This document shows, piece after piece, positions 33,528-41,913 of a DNA stretch of 64,000 nt. The stretch covers positions 310,001-374,000 of the forward strand of contig NZ_BMQA01000003.1 in assembly GCF_014647875.1 (NCBI RefSeq), read 5' to 3'. The DNA comes from Streptomyces brasiliensis (GTDB taxonomy: Bacteria; Actinomycetota; Actinomycetes; Streptomycetales; Streptomycetaceae). The notes under the pieces were generated by a model. It did no database searches. It was given only the letters and a program-made list of their open reading frames with translations, and was not told the DNA's origin. Within the stretch, counting starts at the first letter, position 1. Each line of letters begins with the position of its first letter. A program made the translations under genes and the position numbers.

Positions 33528-34466
33528 TCAGGCTGTAACCGGTCGTTCGACCAATGCCAGCGCCAGGTTCGGAAGTTCCGTACGGTCCGCCGCGGCCCCA
33601 CTCAGCCAGTGCACCCGGGGGTCGCGCCTGAACCACGAATCCTGGCGGCGCGCGAAGCGTTTGGTGGCCCGCACGGTCTCCGCGCGGGCCTCCTCCTCGG
33701 TGCACTCGCCGGAGAGCGCCGCGAGCACCTGCTGGTAGCCGAGGGCACGTGACGCCGTGCGCCCCTCGCGCAGGCCCTGTGCCTCCAGCGCGCGCACCTC
33801 GTCGACGAGCCCTGCGTCCCACATCCGGTCGACGCGGCGTGCGATGCGCTCGTCCAGCTCGGGGCGGGTGACGTCGACGCCGATCTGGATCGTGTCGTAC
33901 ACGGAGTCGTGGCCCGGGAGGTTGGCCGTGAAGGGCTGGCCGGTGATCTCGATCACCTCGAGGGCGCGGACGATACGGCGACCGTTGCTGGGCAGGATCG
34001 CCCGGCCTGCTTCGGGGTCGGCGGCGCAGAGGCGTGCGTGCAGCGCTCCGGAGCCCCGCAGCGCGAGCTCCTCCTCCAGCCGGGCCCTGACCTCGGGGTC
34101 GGTGCCGGGGAACTCCAGATTGTCGACCGCACCGCGGACATACAGGCCCGAGCCGCCGACCAGGACCGGCCAGCGGCCGCGGGCGAGCAGGTCGTCGATC
34201 CTGGCGCGGGCGAGCTTCTGGTACTCGGCGACGGAGGCCGTGACGGTGACGTCCCAGATGTCCAGGAGATGGTGCGGAACGCCGCCCCGCTCCTCGGGCG
34301 TCAGCTTGGCTGTGCCGATGTCCATCCCGCGGTAGAGCTGCATGGAGTCGGCGTTGACGACCTCGCCGCCGAGTCGCTGGGCCAGGAAGACGCCCAGATC
34401 GGACTTTCCGGCCGCGGTGGGTCCGACGACGGCGATGACGCGGGGGGCGGGGAGTGCACTGCTCAC
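33528..34466 (-). CDS. miaA: tRNA dimethylallyltransferase
   Basis: 312 aa. It transfers dimethylallyl to N6 of A37 in tRNAs reading UNN codons, including the Leu-UUA tRNA (bldA) in Streptomyces. The P-loop is VVGPTAAGKSDL (residues 13-24), then NADSMQLYRGMDIGTAKLTP, HHLLDI, VGGSGLYVRG, SNGRRIVRALEVIEITG, and ASRALGYQQVL. The start is GTG 34466; the frame is open far upstream but the longer product lacks family similarity. MiaB, the next enzyme on the same nucleotide, is encoded 1.6 kb away. Confidence 0.95.
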   Translation of the reverse strand: MSSALPAPRVIAVVGPTAAGKSDLGVFLAQRLGGEVVNADSMQLYRGMDIGTAKLTPEERGGVPHHLLDIWDVTVTASVAEYQKLARARIDDLLARGRWPVLVGGSGLYVRGAVDNLEFPGTDPEVRARLEEELALRGSGALHARLCAADPEAGRAILPSNGRRIVRALEVIEITGQPFTANLPGHDSVYDTIQIGVDVTRPELDERIARRVDRMWDAGLVDEVRALEAQGLREGRTASRALGYQQVLAALSGECTEEEARAETVRATKRFARRQDSWFRRDPRVHWLSGAAADRTELPNLALALVERPVTA

Positions 34467-34647
34467 AGCACCAGTTTCGCAAACCTCGCGGCCACGCCTC
34501 GAACGGGTTACATGACGGCACGTGATCAGCCTCGTTGCCCGCGGCGAGGTGCCCGTCGCCGGTCTCGGGGGCGGTGACCGGGGCGGCACGAACGAGTGCA
34601 CCGGGCGACGCAGGATTCCGCCCGCACGAGTAACGTATGGAGTGGAT

Positions 34648-34881
34648 ATGGGTGTTTTTGCGCGACTTCTCAGGAAGTCAAAGGCCGCGGAGGAGATGTC
34701 GGCCGTCGAGGCCCGGGCCGGTACGGAGCCGGCCGGGCGCGCGGCGGAGGAATCGGCGGAGCAGTCCGCGGGGCAGACGGCGTCCGCCGAACGCGCCGCA
34801 GCGGAAGGCGCCGAGATTCCCCGGCAGCAGTCGGCCGACGAGGTCGCGGACAGCGCGGCCGGCGAGGGCGCCCGCAAGTAA
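34648..34881 (+). CDS. Small acidic, probably disordered protein (77 aa)
   Basis: Begins at ATG 34648 (MGVFARLLRKSKAAEEMSAV) with GGAG at 34639. After a short basic amphipathic start it is a run of Ala/Glu/Ser/Gln (EESAEQSAGQTASAERAAAE). I recognise no domain. It lies 25 bp before the antitoxin-like gene and has the same strand, spacing and good ribosome site, so the two form a likely pair. Function unknown. Confidence 0.6.
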   Translation: MGVFARLLRKSKAAEEMSAVEARAGTEPAGRAAEESAEQSAGQTASAERAAAEGAEIPRQQSADEVADSAAGEGARK

Positions 34882-34906
34882 CTGTCCCGCGAGGGAAGGT
34901 GTACCG

Positions 34907-35188
34907 ATGGGTCTTTTGGACAACATGAAGGCCAAGCTCGCCCCGGCCAAGGACAAGGTGTCGGACCTCGCTCAGCAGCACGGGGGCAAGATCACGGGCG
35001 GCATCGACAAGGCCGCGAAGGTCGTCGACGAGAAGACCAAGGGCAAGTACAGCGAGAAGATCCACACGGGCACGGACAAGGCCAGGCACGCGATGGACCG
35101 GCTCGCGCACAAGAGCGGCCCTGAGGCGCCCGAGGCGCCCGACGCCACGACGCCCACGCCCCCGGAGACACCGCCTCCGGCTTCCTGA
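34907..35188 (+). CDS. MT0933-like antitoxin family protein
   Basis: 93 aa, start ATG 34907 with GAGGGAAGG upstream. Sequence MGLLDNMKAKLAPAKDKVSD followed by LAQQHGGKITGGIDKAAKVV and DEKTKGKYSEKIHTGTDKA matches the actinobacterial MT0933_antitox family, originally named from a mycobacterial toxin-antitoxin locus. The C-terminal 25 residues are Pro/Ala/Thr-rich. No toxin-like gene is adjacent; the only co-oriented neighbour is the acidic 77-aa protein. In Streptomyces this family is widespread and may have a non-TA role (inference). Confidence 0.78.
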   Translation: MGLLDNMKAKLAPAKDKVSDLAQQHGGKITGGIDKAAKVVDEKTKGKYSEKIHTGTDKARHAMDRLAHKSGPEAPEAPDATTPTPPETPPPAS

Positions 35189-35211
35189 ACGGCACGGCAG
35201 GGTACGACGAT

Positions 35212-35259
35212 CGGCGGACGGCCGCGGAGCGAGGTATTGCAGCTCCCGGCCGTCCGCCG
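35212..35259. terminator. Strong hairpin terminator
   Basis: cggcggacggccg (35212-35224) pairs perfectly with cggccgtccgccg (35247-35259). After a single bulged C, the inner ggagc (35226-35230) pairs with gctcc (35242-35246). Lies between convergent stops at 35188 and 35278 and is followed by ttt on the plus strand. Confidence 0.85.
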
Positions 35260-35277
35260 TTTCCGCTTGTCCCTCGT

Positions 35278-35997
35278 CTACGACCAGGTGGCGACCAGAT
35301 ACCCCACGCCGTACGGCGCGTCCTCGTACAGCAGGGAGCCTTCGAGGTGTGCCTGCTCCCCCGCGCCCGCCAGAACTTGCCAGGGGGCCCGGCCGGCCGC
35401 CTTCAGTTCGTGCGCCAGATCCGGATCCAGGACTTTCAGGGCAGGTACGTCCGCGGAGCCGAGGGCGTGGGCGACCTCCGCGTCGAACGGGGCCGCCCGC
35501 TCGTCCAGATAGCCGGGTGCCTTGAGCGTGCGGCTGGCGCTCGCGTCACCCATCACCAGGAGTGCCACCCGCTCGGCCCGCGCGGCGATCTCCCTTCCCC
35601 TTTCGATACACCGCTCGGGCGCCAGCGGTTCCGCCACACCGAGTCCCTCGATCGGGGCGTCCGCCCAGCCGGTCCGCTCCAGGAGCCAGGCGGCGACGGC
35701 GAGGGACGACGGCAGCTCACGCTCGGAGCCGGCCGCGGCGCCCTCGTCCCGGCCGAGCCGTACGTCCACCTCCACGCCGAAGCCGCGGAAGGAACCCCGG
35801 GCGCCCTGCGGATACGGCCCGACCGCTTCCTCCTCGGCGGGCCCGACGACCACCAGCCGGTCGGGGCGGGCTGCGGCGAGCACGCCGAGCGCGTCCGTGC
35901 AGGCGGCACGCGCCGCGTCCAGTTCGGTGGCGGCACCCGCGGCGACCTCGGGCACGAGGAGCGGCGGGCAGGGACAGACGGCGGCGGCGACAAGCAT
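35278..35997 (-). CDS. Class III extradiol dioxygenase subunit B-like domain protein
   Basis: 239 aa. It starts MLVAAAVCPCPPLLVPEVAA, the family hallmark for the LigB-like fold in this actinobacterial group. It continues with RPDRLVVVGPAEEEAVGPYP, SLAVAAWLLERTGW, RVALLVMGDASASRTLKAPGYLDERA and ALKVLDPDLAHELKAAGR. The first metal-ligand His pair of true LigB enzymes is not obvious: CPCPPLL replaces the usual SHSP-type motif. Dioxygenase activity is therefore doubtful. It follows miaB by 56 bp on the same strand and is a constant neighbour of miaB in Streptomyces as I recall. Confidence 0.75.
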   Translation of the reverse strand: MLVAAAVCPCPPLLVPEVAAGAATELDAARAACTDALGVLAAARPDRLVVVGPAEEEAVGPYPQGARGSFRGFGVEVDVRLGRDEGAAAGSERELPSSLAVAAWLLERTGWADAPIEGLGVAEPLAPERCIERGREIAARAERVALLVMGDASASRTLKAPGYLDERAAPFDAEVAHALGSADVPALKVLDPDLAHELKAAGRAPWQVLAGAGEQAHLEGSLLYEDAPYGVGYLVATWS

Positions 35998-36053
35998 GAT
36001 CGGCAGCGTAACTCCGCAGGGCGCCGCCCGGCAGCGGCGCGGGGTGGACGGGG

Positions 36054-37583
36054 TCAGTCGCAGCCGCAGGCACTGCCCGAGGCGACCGGCAGCGGCTCGG
36101 GCACGCCGATCTTCGGCAGGCCGAGCAGCACACCGGCCGGCTTGGCCGCCTCCGCCGCGTTCCGCTTCTCCCAGGCGTCGCCCGCGCGCGTGCGGCGCAC
36201 GTCGAGGACGGGGCCCTCGGCGAGGAGGTGGTGCGGGGCGGCGTACGTGATCTCGACGGTGACGACGTCGCCGGGGCGCACCTCCTGGTCCGGCTTGGTG
36301 AAATGGACGAGGCGGTTGTCGGGGGCGCGGCCGGAGAGGCGGTGGGTGGCGCCGTCCTTGCGGCCCTCGCCCTCGGCGACCATCAGCTCGAGCGTGCGTC
36401 CGACCTGCTTCTTGTTCTCCTCCCAGGAGATCTCCTCCTGGAGCGCGACGAGACGCTCGTAGCGCGCCTGGACGACCTCCTTGGGGATCTGGTTCTCCAT
36501 GGTCGCGGCCGGCGTGCCGGGCCGCTTGGAGTACTGGAAGGTGAAGGCCTGCGCGAAGCGCGCCTCGCGCACGACGTGCAGCGTCTGCTCGAAGTCCTCC
36601 TCGGTCTCGCCGGGGAAGCCCACGATGATGTCGGTGGTGATCGCGGCGTGCGGGATGGCGGCCCGCACCTTCTCGATGATCCCGAGGTAGCGCTCCTGCC
36701 GGTACGAGCGGCGCATCGCCTTCAGGACCGTGTCCGAGCCGGACTGCAGCGGCATGTGCAGCTGCGGCATCACGTTCGGCGTCTCGGCCATGGCGGCGAT
36801 CACGTCGTCGGTGAAGTCGCGCGGGTGCGGGGAGGTGAAGCGGACCCGCTCCAGGCCCTCGACGCCTCCGCAGGCCCGCAGCAGCTTGCTGAACGCCTCG
36901 CGGTCACCGATGTCGGAGCCGTACGCGTTCACGTTCTGGCCGAGCAGCGTGATCTCGGAGACACCCTCGGCGACCAGGGCCTCCACCTCGGCCAGGATGT
37001 CGCCGGGGCGGCGGTCCTTCTCCTTGCCGCGCAGGGCCGGGACGATGCAGAAGGTGCACGTGTTGTTGCAGCCGACGGAGATCGAGACCCAGGCGGCGTA
37101 CGCGCTCTCGCGCCGCGTCGGCAGGGTGGAGGGGAACGCCTCGAGGGACTCGGCGATCTCGACCTGCGCCTCCTCCTGCACGCGCGCGCGTTCCAGCAGC
37201 ACCGGAAGTTTGCCGATGTTGTGCGTGCCGAAGACGACGTCCACCCAGGGCGCCTTCTGGACGATGGTGTCGCGGTCCTTCTGCGCCAGACAGCCGCCGA
37301 CCGCGATCTGCATCCCGGGGCGGCTCGCCTTCTTGGGCGCGAGCCGGCCGAGGTTGCCGTACAGCCGGTTGTCGGCGTTCTCGCGCACGGCACAGGTGTT
37401 GAAGACGACGACGTCGGCGTCCCCGTCCGACCCCTCGGGCGCACGCACGTAACCGGCCTCTTCGAGCAGCCCGGACAATCGCTCGGAATCGTGGACGTTC
37501 ATCTGGCACCCGTAGGTGCGGATCTCATAGCTCTTGGGTGCGGGAACGTCCACTGCGAGGCTCCGGTCGCTGCTGCTGGTCAT
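36054..37583 (-). CDS. miaB: tRNA-2-methylthio-N6-dimethylallyladenosine synthase
   Basis: A 509-aa methylthiotransferase that adds the ms2 group to i6A37 of tRNA. The N-terminal UPF0004 domain has [24 protein letters not shown] and VGGCLAQKD, with three Cys for one [4Fe-4S] cluster. The radical-SAM core has [20 protein letters not shown] (CxxxCxxC). The TRAM domain lies at ~415-475. The C-terminus carries an extra SGSACGCD Cys pair. Works after MiaA, encoded 1.6 kb downstream on the same strand. Start ATG 37583. Confidence 0.96.
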   Translation of the reverse strand: MTSSSDRSLAVDVPAPKSYEIRTYGCQMNVHDSERLSGLLEEAGYVRAPEGSDGDADVVVFNTCAVRENADNRLYGNLGRLAPKKASRPGMQIAVGGCLAQKDRDTIVQKAPWVDVVFGTHNIGKLPVLLERARVQEEAQVEIAESLEAFPSTLPTRRESAYAAWVSISVGCNNTCTFCIVPALRGKEKDRRPGDILAEVEALVAEGVSEITLLGQNVNAYGSDIGDREAFSKLLRACGGVEGLERVRFTSPHPRDFTDDVIAAMAETPNVMPQLHMPLQSGSDTVLKAMRRSYRQERYLGIIEKVRAAIPHAAITTDIIVGFPGETEEDFEQTLHVVREARFAQAFTFQYSKRPGTPAATMENQIPKEVVQARYERLVALQEEISWEENKKQVGRTLELMVAEGEGRKDGATHRLSGRAPDNRLVHFTKPDQEVRPGDVVTVEITYAAPHHLLAEGPVLDVRRTRAGDAWEKRNAAEAAKPAGVLLGLPKIGVPEPLPVASGSACGCD

Positions 37584-37901
37584 TCCTCAAGGGTAGGTGG
37601 TCCCTGGAGGAGCCCGGTCCGGGATTTCGGCGACGGGGGCGATGGGCAGGCGAGGTGGCGTGGACGCCGGGGCACCGCTCAGCCACGCCGCGCAGGTGGT
37701 CCCCTCGCCGAACAGCACTCCGCCGGCGCGGATCGGGCCGGCCACCCGTCCGCCCGGTGCGGCCGGAGGCCGGCGGCGGTGGCCGGACGGGAGCCGGGCG
37801 CCCCAGCCGACACGGAGGGCGCCGAACGGCGTCAGGAGCCGGCGGCGGATGCCGGGCGGCGGCGCTTGTGAGACGCCGCCGGGGGCCCGGCGCCCGCAGG
37901 C
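37584..37901 (-). other. Intergenic region upstream of miaB
   Basis: 318 bp between the MazG-like gene and miaB, both on the minus strand. Open frames here are Arg/Pro-rich and have no ribosome site. It should hold the miaB promoter, but I cannot mark a convincing -35/-10 pair. Confidence 0.35.
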
Positions 37902-38306
37902 TCAGTGGCCGCCGGGGGTCCACCCCTGCCGCCGCAGCACCTCCGACACGTCCGGCACCCGATAGTGCTCCCCCTTGAGCACCTTGCCGTCGCCCCGGCG
38001 CGCGACCTGCCCGTCGGGACCCAGCTTGCTCATGTTGGAGCGGTGGACCTCGGCGATCACCGCGTCGAGGTCGATCCCGTGGACCAGCGCCGTGCCGTAC
38101 GCCACGTACACCACATCGGCCAGTTCGTGCGCGAGCCGGTCCAAGGGGCCGGTGACCGAGACCTCGGCGACCTCCGCGGCCTCCTCGGCCAGCAGTTCCC
38201 CGCGGTGCGCGGCGAGTTCGGGGGACACTTCGGTCGGCGTGCTGCGGGCGTCGAGACCGAAGGCGCGGTGGAACTCATGGACGAGGCCGGCGGGAGAGGA
38301 GCTCAT
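37902..38306 (-). CDS. MazG-like nucleotide pyrophosphohydrolase
   Basis: 134 aa, one all-alpha MazG-like domain. Metal-binding signature: LLAEEAAEVAEVSV (EExxE) paired with LAHELADVVYVAYGTAL (ExxD). IDLDAVIAEVHRSNMSKLG and DGKVLKGEHYRVPDV are typical of the phage/actinobacterial HisE-like subgroup. Predicted to hydrolyse (d)NTPs or a related nucleotide to the monophosphate. A house-cleaning role is the usual guess. It is divergent from the TAXI gene with a ~100-bp gap. Confidence 0.85.
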   Translation of the reverse strand: MSSSPAGLVHEFHRAFGLDARSTPTEVSPELAAHRGELLAEEAAEVAEVSVTGPLDRLAHELADVVYVAYGTALVHGIDLDAVIAEVHRSNMSKLGPDGQVARRGDGKVLKGEHYRVPDVSEVLRRQGWTPGGH

Positions 38307-38410
38307 GCCGCGACTCTAACCGCCGCCTCCGACGGTCCCGGCCGCCGCCGACGGTCTCGCCCTGAGCCCGGCCTGGTCAGGACCGCGGGCGGACTGGCAG
38401 GATCGCGCGC

Positions 38411-39409
38411 ATGTCCAAGGTGATCTCCCGCATCAGCAGCCGCCGGGCGCTCCAGGGCACGGCCGCCGGTGTCGTCGCTCTCGGGCTGCTGCTGTGGTGG
38501 CTGCTGCCCCTGGGCGAGGAACCGCCGAGCGGGACGATCACCTTCAGCACGGGCACATCGCGCGGGGTCTACCAGGAGTACGGAGAGCGACTGCGCAACG
38601 AGCTCGACCGGGACATGCCGGGCCTGACGGTGCGGCTGCAGCACAGCGCCGGTTCGCAGGAGAACGTGCGACGGGTGGCGACCGGCGAGGCCGACTTCAC
38701 CATCGCGGCGGCCGACGCCGTGGAGACGTACGACATCGCGGGCCGCGAAGGGTCGCAGGAGCTGCGCGGGGTGGCCCGGCTCTACGACGACTACGTGCAG
38801 GTCATCGTGCCGAACGACTCGGACGTCAAGTCCATCCCGGACCTGCGGCACAAGCGGGTGGCCACCGGTCCCGTCAACTCCGGTGTACGGCTGATAGCGA
38901 ACCGGGTGCTCAAGGCGGCGGGGATCGACCCCGCGAAGGACATCACGCCGATGTCGGACGGCATCGACACCGGTCCCGACGAGTTGATGCGCGGCCGGAT
39001 CGACGCGTTGTTCTGGTCGGGCGGTCTGCCCACGAACGGACTGGTCCAGCTGGCCCGGAAGTTCGACTTCCGGTTCGTCCCGATCGAAGCCGACCTGGTG
39101 GCCACGCTGCACCGCCAGAGCGAGGCCGCCCGCTACTACCGGGCCACCAACATGCCGGAGTCGGCCTACCCGTCCGTGCAGCAGGGCTCCACTGTGCCCA
39201 CGATCGCGGTGTCCAACCTCCTGATGACCCGCGAGGACATGGACCCCCGGCTCACCGAGTGGGTGACCCGCACAGTGATCAAGAGCCGCGACGACATCGG
39301 CGCCCACGTCCACTCGGCCCAACTCGTCGACCTGCGCACCGCGATCTACACGGACCCACTGATCCTGCACGAGGGCGCACGGCGCTACTACCGCTCGGTG
39401 AAGCCGTGA
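38411..39409 (+). CDS. TAXI-family (TRAP-associated extracytoplasmic immunogenic) solute-binding protein
   Basis: 332 aa. An N-terminal membrane anchor (residues ~17-34, AGVVALGLLLWWLLPLG) precedes a periplasmic-binding fold: GTITFSTGTSRGVYQEYGER, LQHSAGSQENVRRVATGEAD, LYDDYVQVIVPND, VATGPVNSGVRLIANRVL, and LFWSGGLPTNGLVQLARKF. This is the TAXI family. No TRAP permease genes are adjacent, so it is an orphan. The next genes, reading toward it, are the histidine kinase and regulator of the neighbouring glutamate importer, which suggests a sensory role (inference). No lipobox Cys; probably anchored by an uncleaved signal. Confidence 0.88.
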   Translation: MSKVISRISSRRALQGTAAGVVALGLLLWWLLPLGEEPPSGTITFSTGTSRGVYQEYGERLRNELDRDMPGLTVRLQHSAGSQENVRRVATGEADFTIAAADAVETYDIAGREGSQELRGVARLYDDYVQVIVPNDSDVKSIPDLRHKRVATGPVNSGVRLIANRVLKAAGIDPAKDITPMSDGIDTGPDELMRGRIDALFWSGGLPTNGLVQLARKFDFRFVPIEADLVATLHRQSEAARYYRATNMPESAYPSVQQGSTVPTIAVSNLLMTREDMDPRLTEWVTRTVIKSRDDIGAHVHSAQLVDLRTAIYTDPLILHEGARRYYRSVKP

Positions 39410-39490
39410 ACTCGTGCTGCCGTGAACTCGTGCTGCCATGAACTCGAGCTGCCATGAACTCGAGCGGCCGTAGAACGTGCGGCCGTGAAC
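39405..39490 (+). repeat. Tandem 16-bp repeat at a gene end (5.4 copies)
   Basis: Units cgtgaactcgtgctgc (39405, 39421), catgaactcgagctgc (39437), catgaactcgagcggc (39453), a 15-bp cgtagaacgtgcggc (39469), then a partial cgtgaac (39484). The first unit contains the stop codon of the TAXI gene; the array fills the space up to the convergent kinase gene. Confidence 0.9.
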
Positions 39491-39520
39491 AAAGCCCGGA
39501 CCTCCACGAAGGCACCGCCC

Positions 39521-40921
39521 TCAGCCGCCGCTCCTCGGCACCGTCACCGTCACCCTCAGTCCCGTCGGCTCGTGGTGGGCGTACGTGATCGAGCCGCCGC
39601 CCGCCGAGAGCAGGGCCCGGGTGATGGACAGGCCGAGGCCCGAGCCCTTGATGTTCTGGTGGCGGCCGCTGCGCCAGAAGCGGTCGCCCACGCGGGCGAG
39701 TTCCTCGTCGGTGAGGCCCGGTCCGGTGTCCGTGACCACGACGGTCGAGGTCTCGCCGTTGGAGGAGACGGCCACCTCGACCGAGCCGTCCTCGGGGGTG
39801 AACTTCACCGCGTTGTCTATCACCGCGTCCAGAGCGCTGGACAGGGTGATCGGGTCGGCCCACGCGGTGGTCGGCGGGCAGTCCGCGGTGAGCAAAACAC
39901 CCTTGGCCTCGGCGGCCGGTGCCCAGGCGGCCACCCGCTCGGTGGCGAGCTGCCCGATGTCGGTGAGTCGCAGGTCCGCGTCGGCGTGCTCGGCCAGTGC
40001 CAGGTCGAGCAGGTCGTCCAGGACCTGTGCGAGGCGCTTGCCCTCGGTGCGGACCGAGGCGATCTCCTCGTTGCCATCGGGCAGTTCGAGGGCGAGCAGT
40101 TCGATGCGCAGCAGCAGCGCCGCGAGGGGATTGCGCAACTGGTGCGAGGCGTCCGCGACGAAGGCGCGCTGCTGCTCCAGCACGTCCTCGACGTTGTCCG
40201 CCATCTCGTTGAACGCACGGGCCAGCCGCTGGAGTTCCGGCGGGCCGCCGGCCGCCGCGACCCGCGACTTCAGCCGGCCGCTCGCGATCGCGTGGGTGGT
40301 GACGTCGAGGATGCGCACGGGCCTGAGCACCCAGCCGGTCAGCCGCAGCGCGGCACCGACGGCCAGCAGCATCGCGGCGATCTCCCCGGCCCCGATGAGC
40401 AGCCACCCGCGCAGCGTCCGCGAACGCATCGCCCCGGTGGGCGAGTCGGTGACCACGACGGCCACGACGTCGCCGTCCCGGATCACCGGTGACGCGACGA
40501 CGAGGCGGCTGCGCTGCCAGGGCCACACCTGCTCCGGGTCATGGCTGCGCCGGCTGAGCAAGGCCTCCTGGAACGCCTCGCGCACCTCCCCCGTCCGGGG
40601 CAGGAGCCAGTCGCCGGGCGCGTTGGCCATCGCCGAGTCGTTGCGGTAGAAGACGCCCACGCGGATGCCGTACACGCCGTAATAGCTGTCGAGTTCGCGG
40701 CTCAGGGTCTCCCTGCGGTCGTCCGTGGTCGTACGGCGGGGACCGCTGGGCCCGTCGGTGACGGACTGGGCGAGCACCGCGAAGCGTGCCGTGTCGTCGA
40801 TCCGGTCGACGACCACCGTCTGCTGCTGGGCGGCGGCCACGCTGATGGCGAGGGGCATGCCGAGGGCGAGCAGGACGGCCGCCATCAGGACGATGAGCAG
40901 CGGGAGAAGACGTGTGCGCAC
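39521..40921 (-). CDS. gluK: Sensor histidine kinase of the glutamate two-component system (GluK-like)
   Basis: 466 aa. Membrane segment 1 is at residues ~5-30, then a ~140-residue extracellular domain (ELDSYYGVYGIRVGVFYRND) and membrane segment 2 at ~172-195. A HAMP linker (LRPVRILDVTTHAIASGRL) leads to HisKA with H260 in VADASHQLRNPLAAL. HATPase motifs follow: VIDNAVKFTPEDG (N box), VTDTGPGLTDEEL (G1) and KGSGLGLSITRALL (G2). It follows its regulator by 9 bp. By position beside gluABCD it corresponds to GluK, reported in S. coelicolor as part of GluR-GluK glutamate sensing; the symbol rests on that recollection. Confidence 0.85.
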   Translation of the reverse strand: MRTRLLPLLIVLMAAVLLALGMPLAISVAAAQQQTVVVDRIDDTARFAVLAQSVTDGPSGPRRTTTDDRRETLSRELDSYYGVYGIRVGVFYRNDSAMANAPGDWLLPRTGEVREAFQEALLSRRSHDPEQVWPWQRSRLVVASPVIRDGDVVAVVVTDSPTGAMRSRTLRGWLLIGAGEIAAMLLAVGAALRLTGWVLRPVRILDVTTHAIASGRLKSRVAAAGGPPELQRLARAFNEMADNVEDVLEQQRAFVADASHQLRNPLAALLLRIELLALELPDGNEEIASVRTEGKRLAQVLDDLLDLALAEHADADLRLTDIGQLATERVAAWAPAAEAKGVLLTADCPPTTAWADPITLSSALDAVIDNAVKFTPEDGSVEVAVSSNGETSTVVVTDTGPGLTDEELARVGDRFWRSGRHQNIKGSGLGLSITRALLSAGGGSITYAHHEPTGLRVTVTVPRSGG

Positions 40922-40930
40922 CCGTCCCCG

Positions 40931-41617
40931 CTAGGCGGCCGGTGCGACGAGCCGGTAGCCGACGCCGCGGACGGTCTCGATCAGCGCGGGCATCCGCAGC
41001 TTGGCGCGCAGGGAGGCGACGTGCACCTCCAGGGTGCGCCCGGTGCCCTCCCAACTGGTACGCCACACCTCGCTGATGATCTGCTCCCGCCGGAAGACCA
41101 CGCCCGGGCGCTGGGCGAGCAGCGCGAGGAGGTCGAACTCCTTACGGGTCAGTTGGACGACCGAACCGTCCACGCTGACCTGACGGGTGGGCAGTTCGAT
41201 GTGGACGGGGCCGAGGCGCAGAGCGCTCTCGACGCCCGGCACGACGTCCTCCTGGACGGTGCGCCGGCTGACGGCGTGGATCCGGGCGAGCAGTTCGCCG
41301 GTGTCGTACGGCTTCACCACGTAGTCGTCGGCGCCGAGGTTGAGCCCGTGGATGCGGGAACGCACGTCGGCGCGGGCGGTGACCATGATCACCGGGGTGC
41401 CGGTGCGTTTACGGATCTTGCCGCAGACCTCGAAGCCGTCCTGGTCGGGCAGGCCAAGGTCGAGCAGGACCACGCCGAAACCGGCGCTCTCGGGGACGAG
41501 CGCCTGGAGGGCCTCCTCGCCGCTGCGGGCGTGCGTGACGTCGAACCCGTGCCGTGCCAGGACCGCGGACAGAGCGGCGGCGACGTGGTTGTCGTCCTCG
41601 ACGAGCAGCAGTCTCAT
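40931..41617 (-). CDS. gluR: OmpR-family response regulator (GluR-like)
   Basis: 228 aa from ATG 41617, with GGAGGGGG upstream; the frame is open further but lacks a site. The receiver domain has the acidic pocket VEDD at 6-9, phospho-acceptor D53 in LLDLGLPDQDG, and K in DDYVVKPYDTGEL. The C-terminal winged helix has LTRKEFDLLALLAQRPG, FRREQIISEVW and RTLEVHVASLRAKL, ending in IETVRGVGYRL. Co-transcribed with the kinase. It is divergent from gluA, and the 296-bp spacer has an 11-bp-phased direct repeat and a 16-bp palindrome that could be its site. Known regulator GluR activates gluABCD in S. coelicolor. Confidence 0.87.
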   Translation of the reverse strand: MRLLLVEDDNHVAAALSAVLARHGFDVTHARSGEEALQALVPESAGFGVVLLDLGLPDQDGFEVCGKIRKRTGTPVIMVTARADVRSRIHGLNLGADDYVVKPYDTGELLARIHAVSRRTVQEDVVPGVESALRLGPVHIELPTRQVSVDGSVVQLTRKEFDLLALLAQRPGVVFRREQIISEVWRTSWEGTGRTLEVHVASLRAKLRMPALIETVRGVGYRLVAPAA

Positions 41618-41804
41618 TCCGGCCCCCTCCGGTTCAGTGGTCGTACGGTCTCGGTTCGCGGTCGCCTTGTAGAAAACGCGCGCACGCGCGCGTGCACCAT
41701 GGCAGTCAGGCCGATGAACAAGGACGGCGTCAAGAGGATTCCGGTTGCTCGCGGCTTCCGTTATCCGGCCGATACGCGGCCAGGTCACCGTGCTACGACA
41801 CGTG

Positions 41805-41846
41805 TCCGATTGCAATCGGATCGTGATGCTCAGATTCCCCTCAGAT
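41805..41846. promoter_or_regulatory. Candidate operator region between gluR and gluA
   Basis: A perfect 16-bp palindrome, tccgattgcaatcgga (41805-41820), is followed by the direct repeat ctcagat at 41829-41835 and 41840-41846. The 11-bp period puts both copies on one DNA face, as in OmpR-type regulator sites. About 70-110 bp before the gluA start. Confidence 0.6.
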
Positions 41847-41913
41847 GTAATGACGCTGGTCGCATAGGGTTACTACTGTCCTCCGAAACCGAGGAGGACG
41901 GAGCCTGAGAGCG

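Noticed and set aside
37525..37923. 132-codon minus-strand frame between the MazG-like gene and miaB
   Set aside because: Overlaps the 5' end of miaB in another frame, is Pro/Arg-rich, and has no ribosome site.
41682..41695. gcacgcgcgcgtgc palindrome upstream of gluR
   Set aside because: A perfect 14-bp palindrome, but alternating CG sequence of this kind is frequent by chance in GC-rich DNA; not claimed as an operator.
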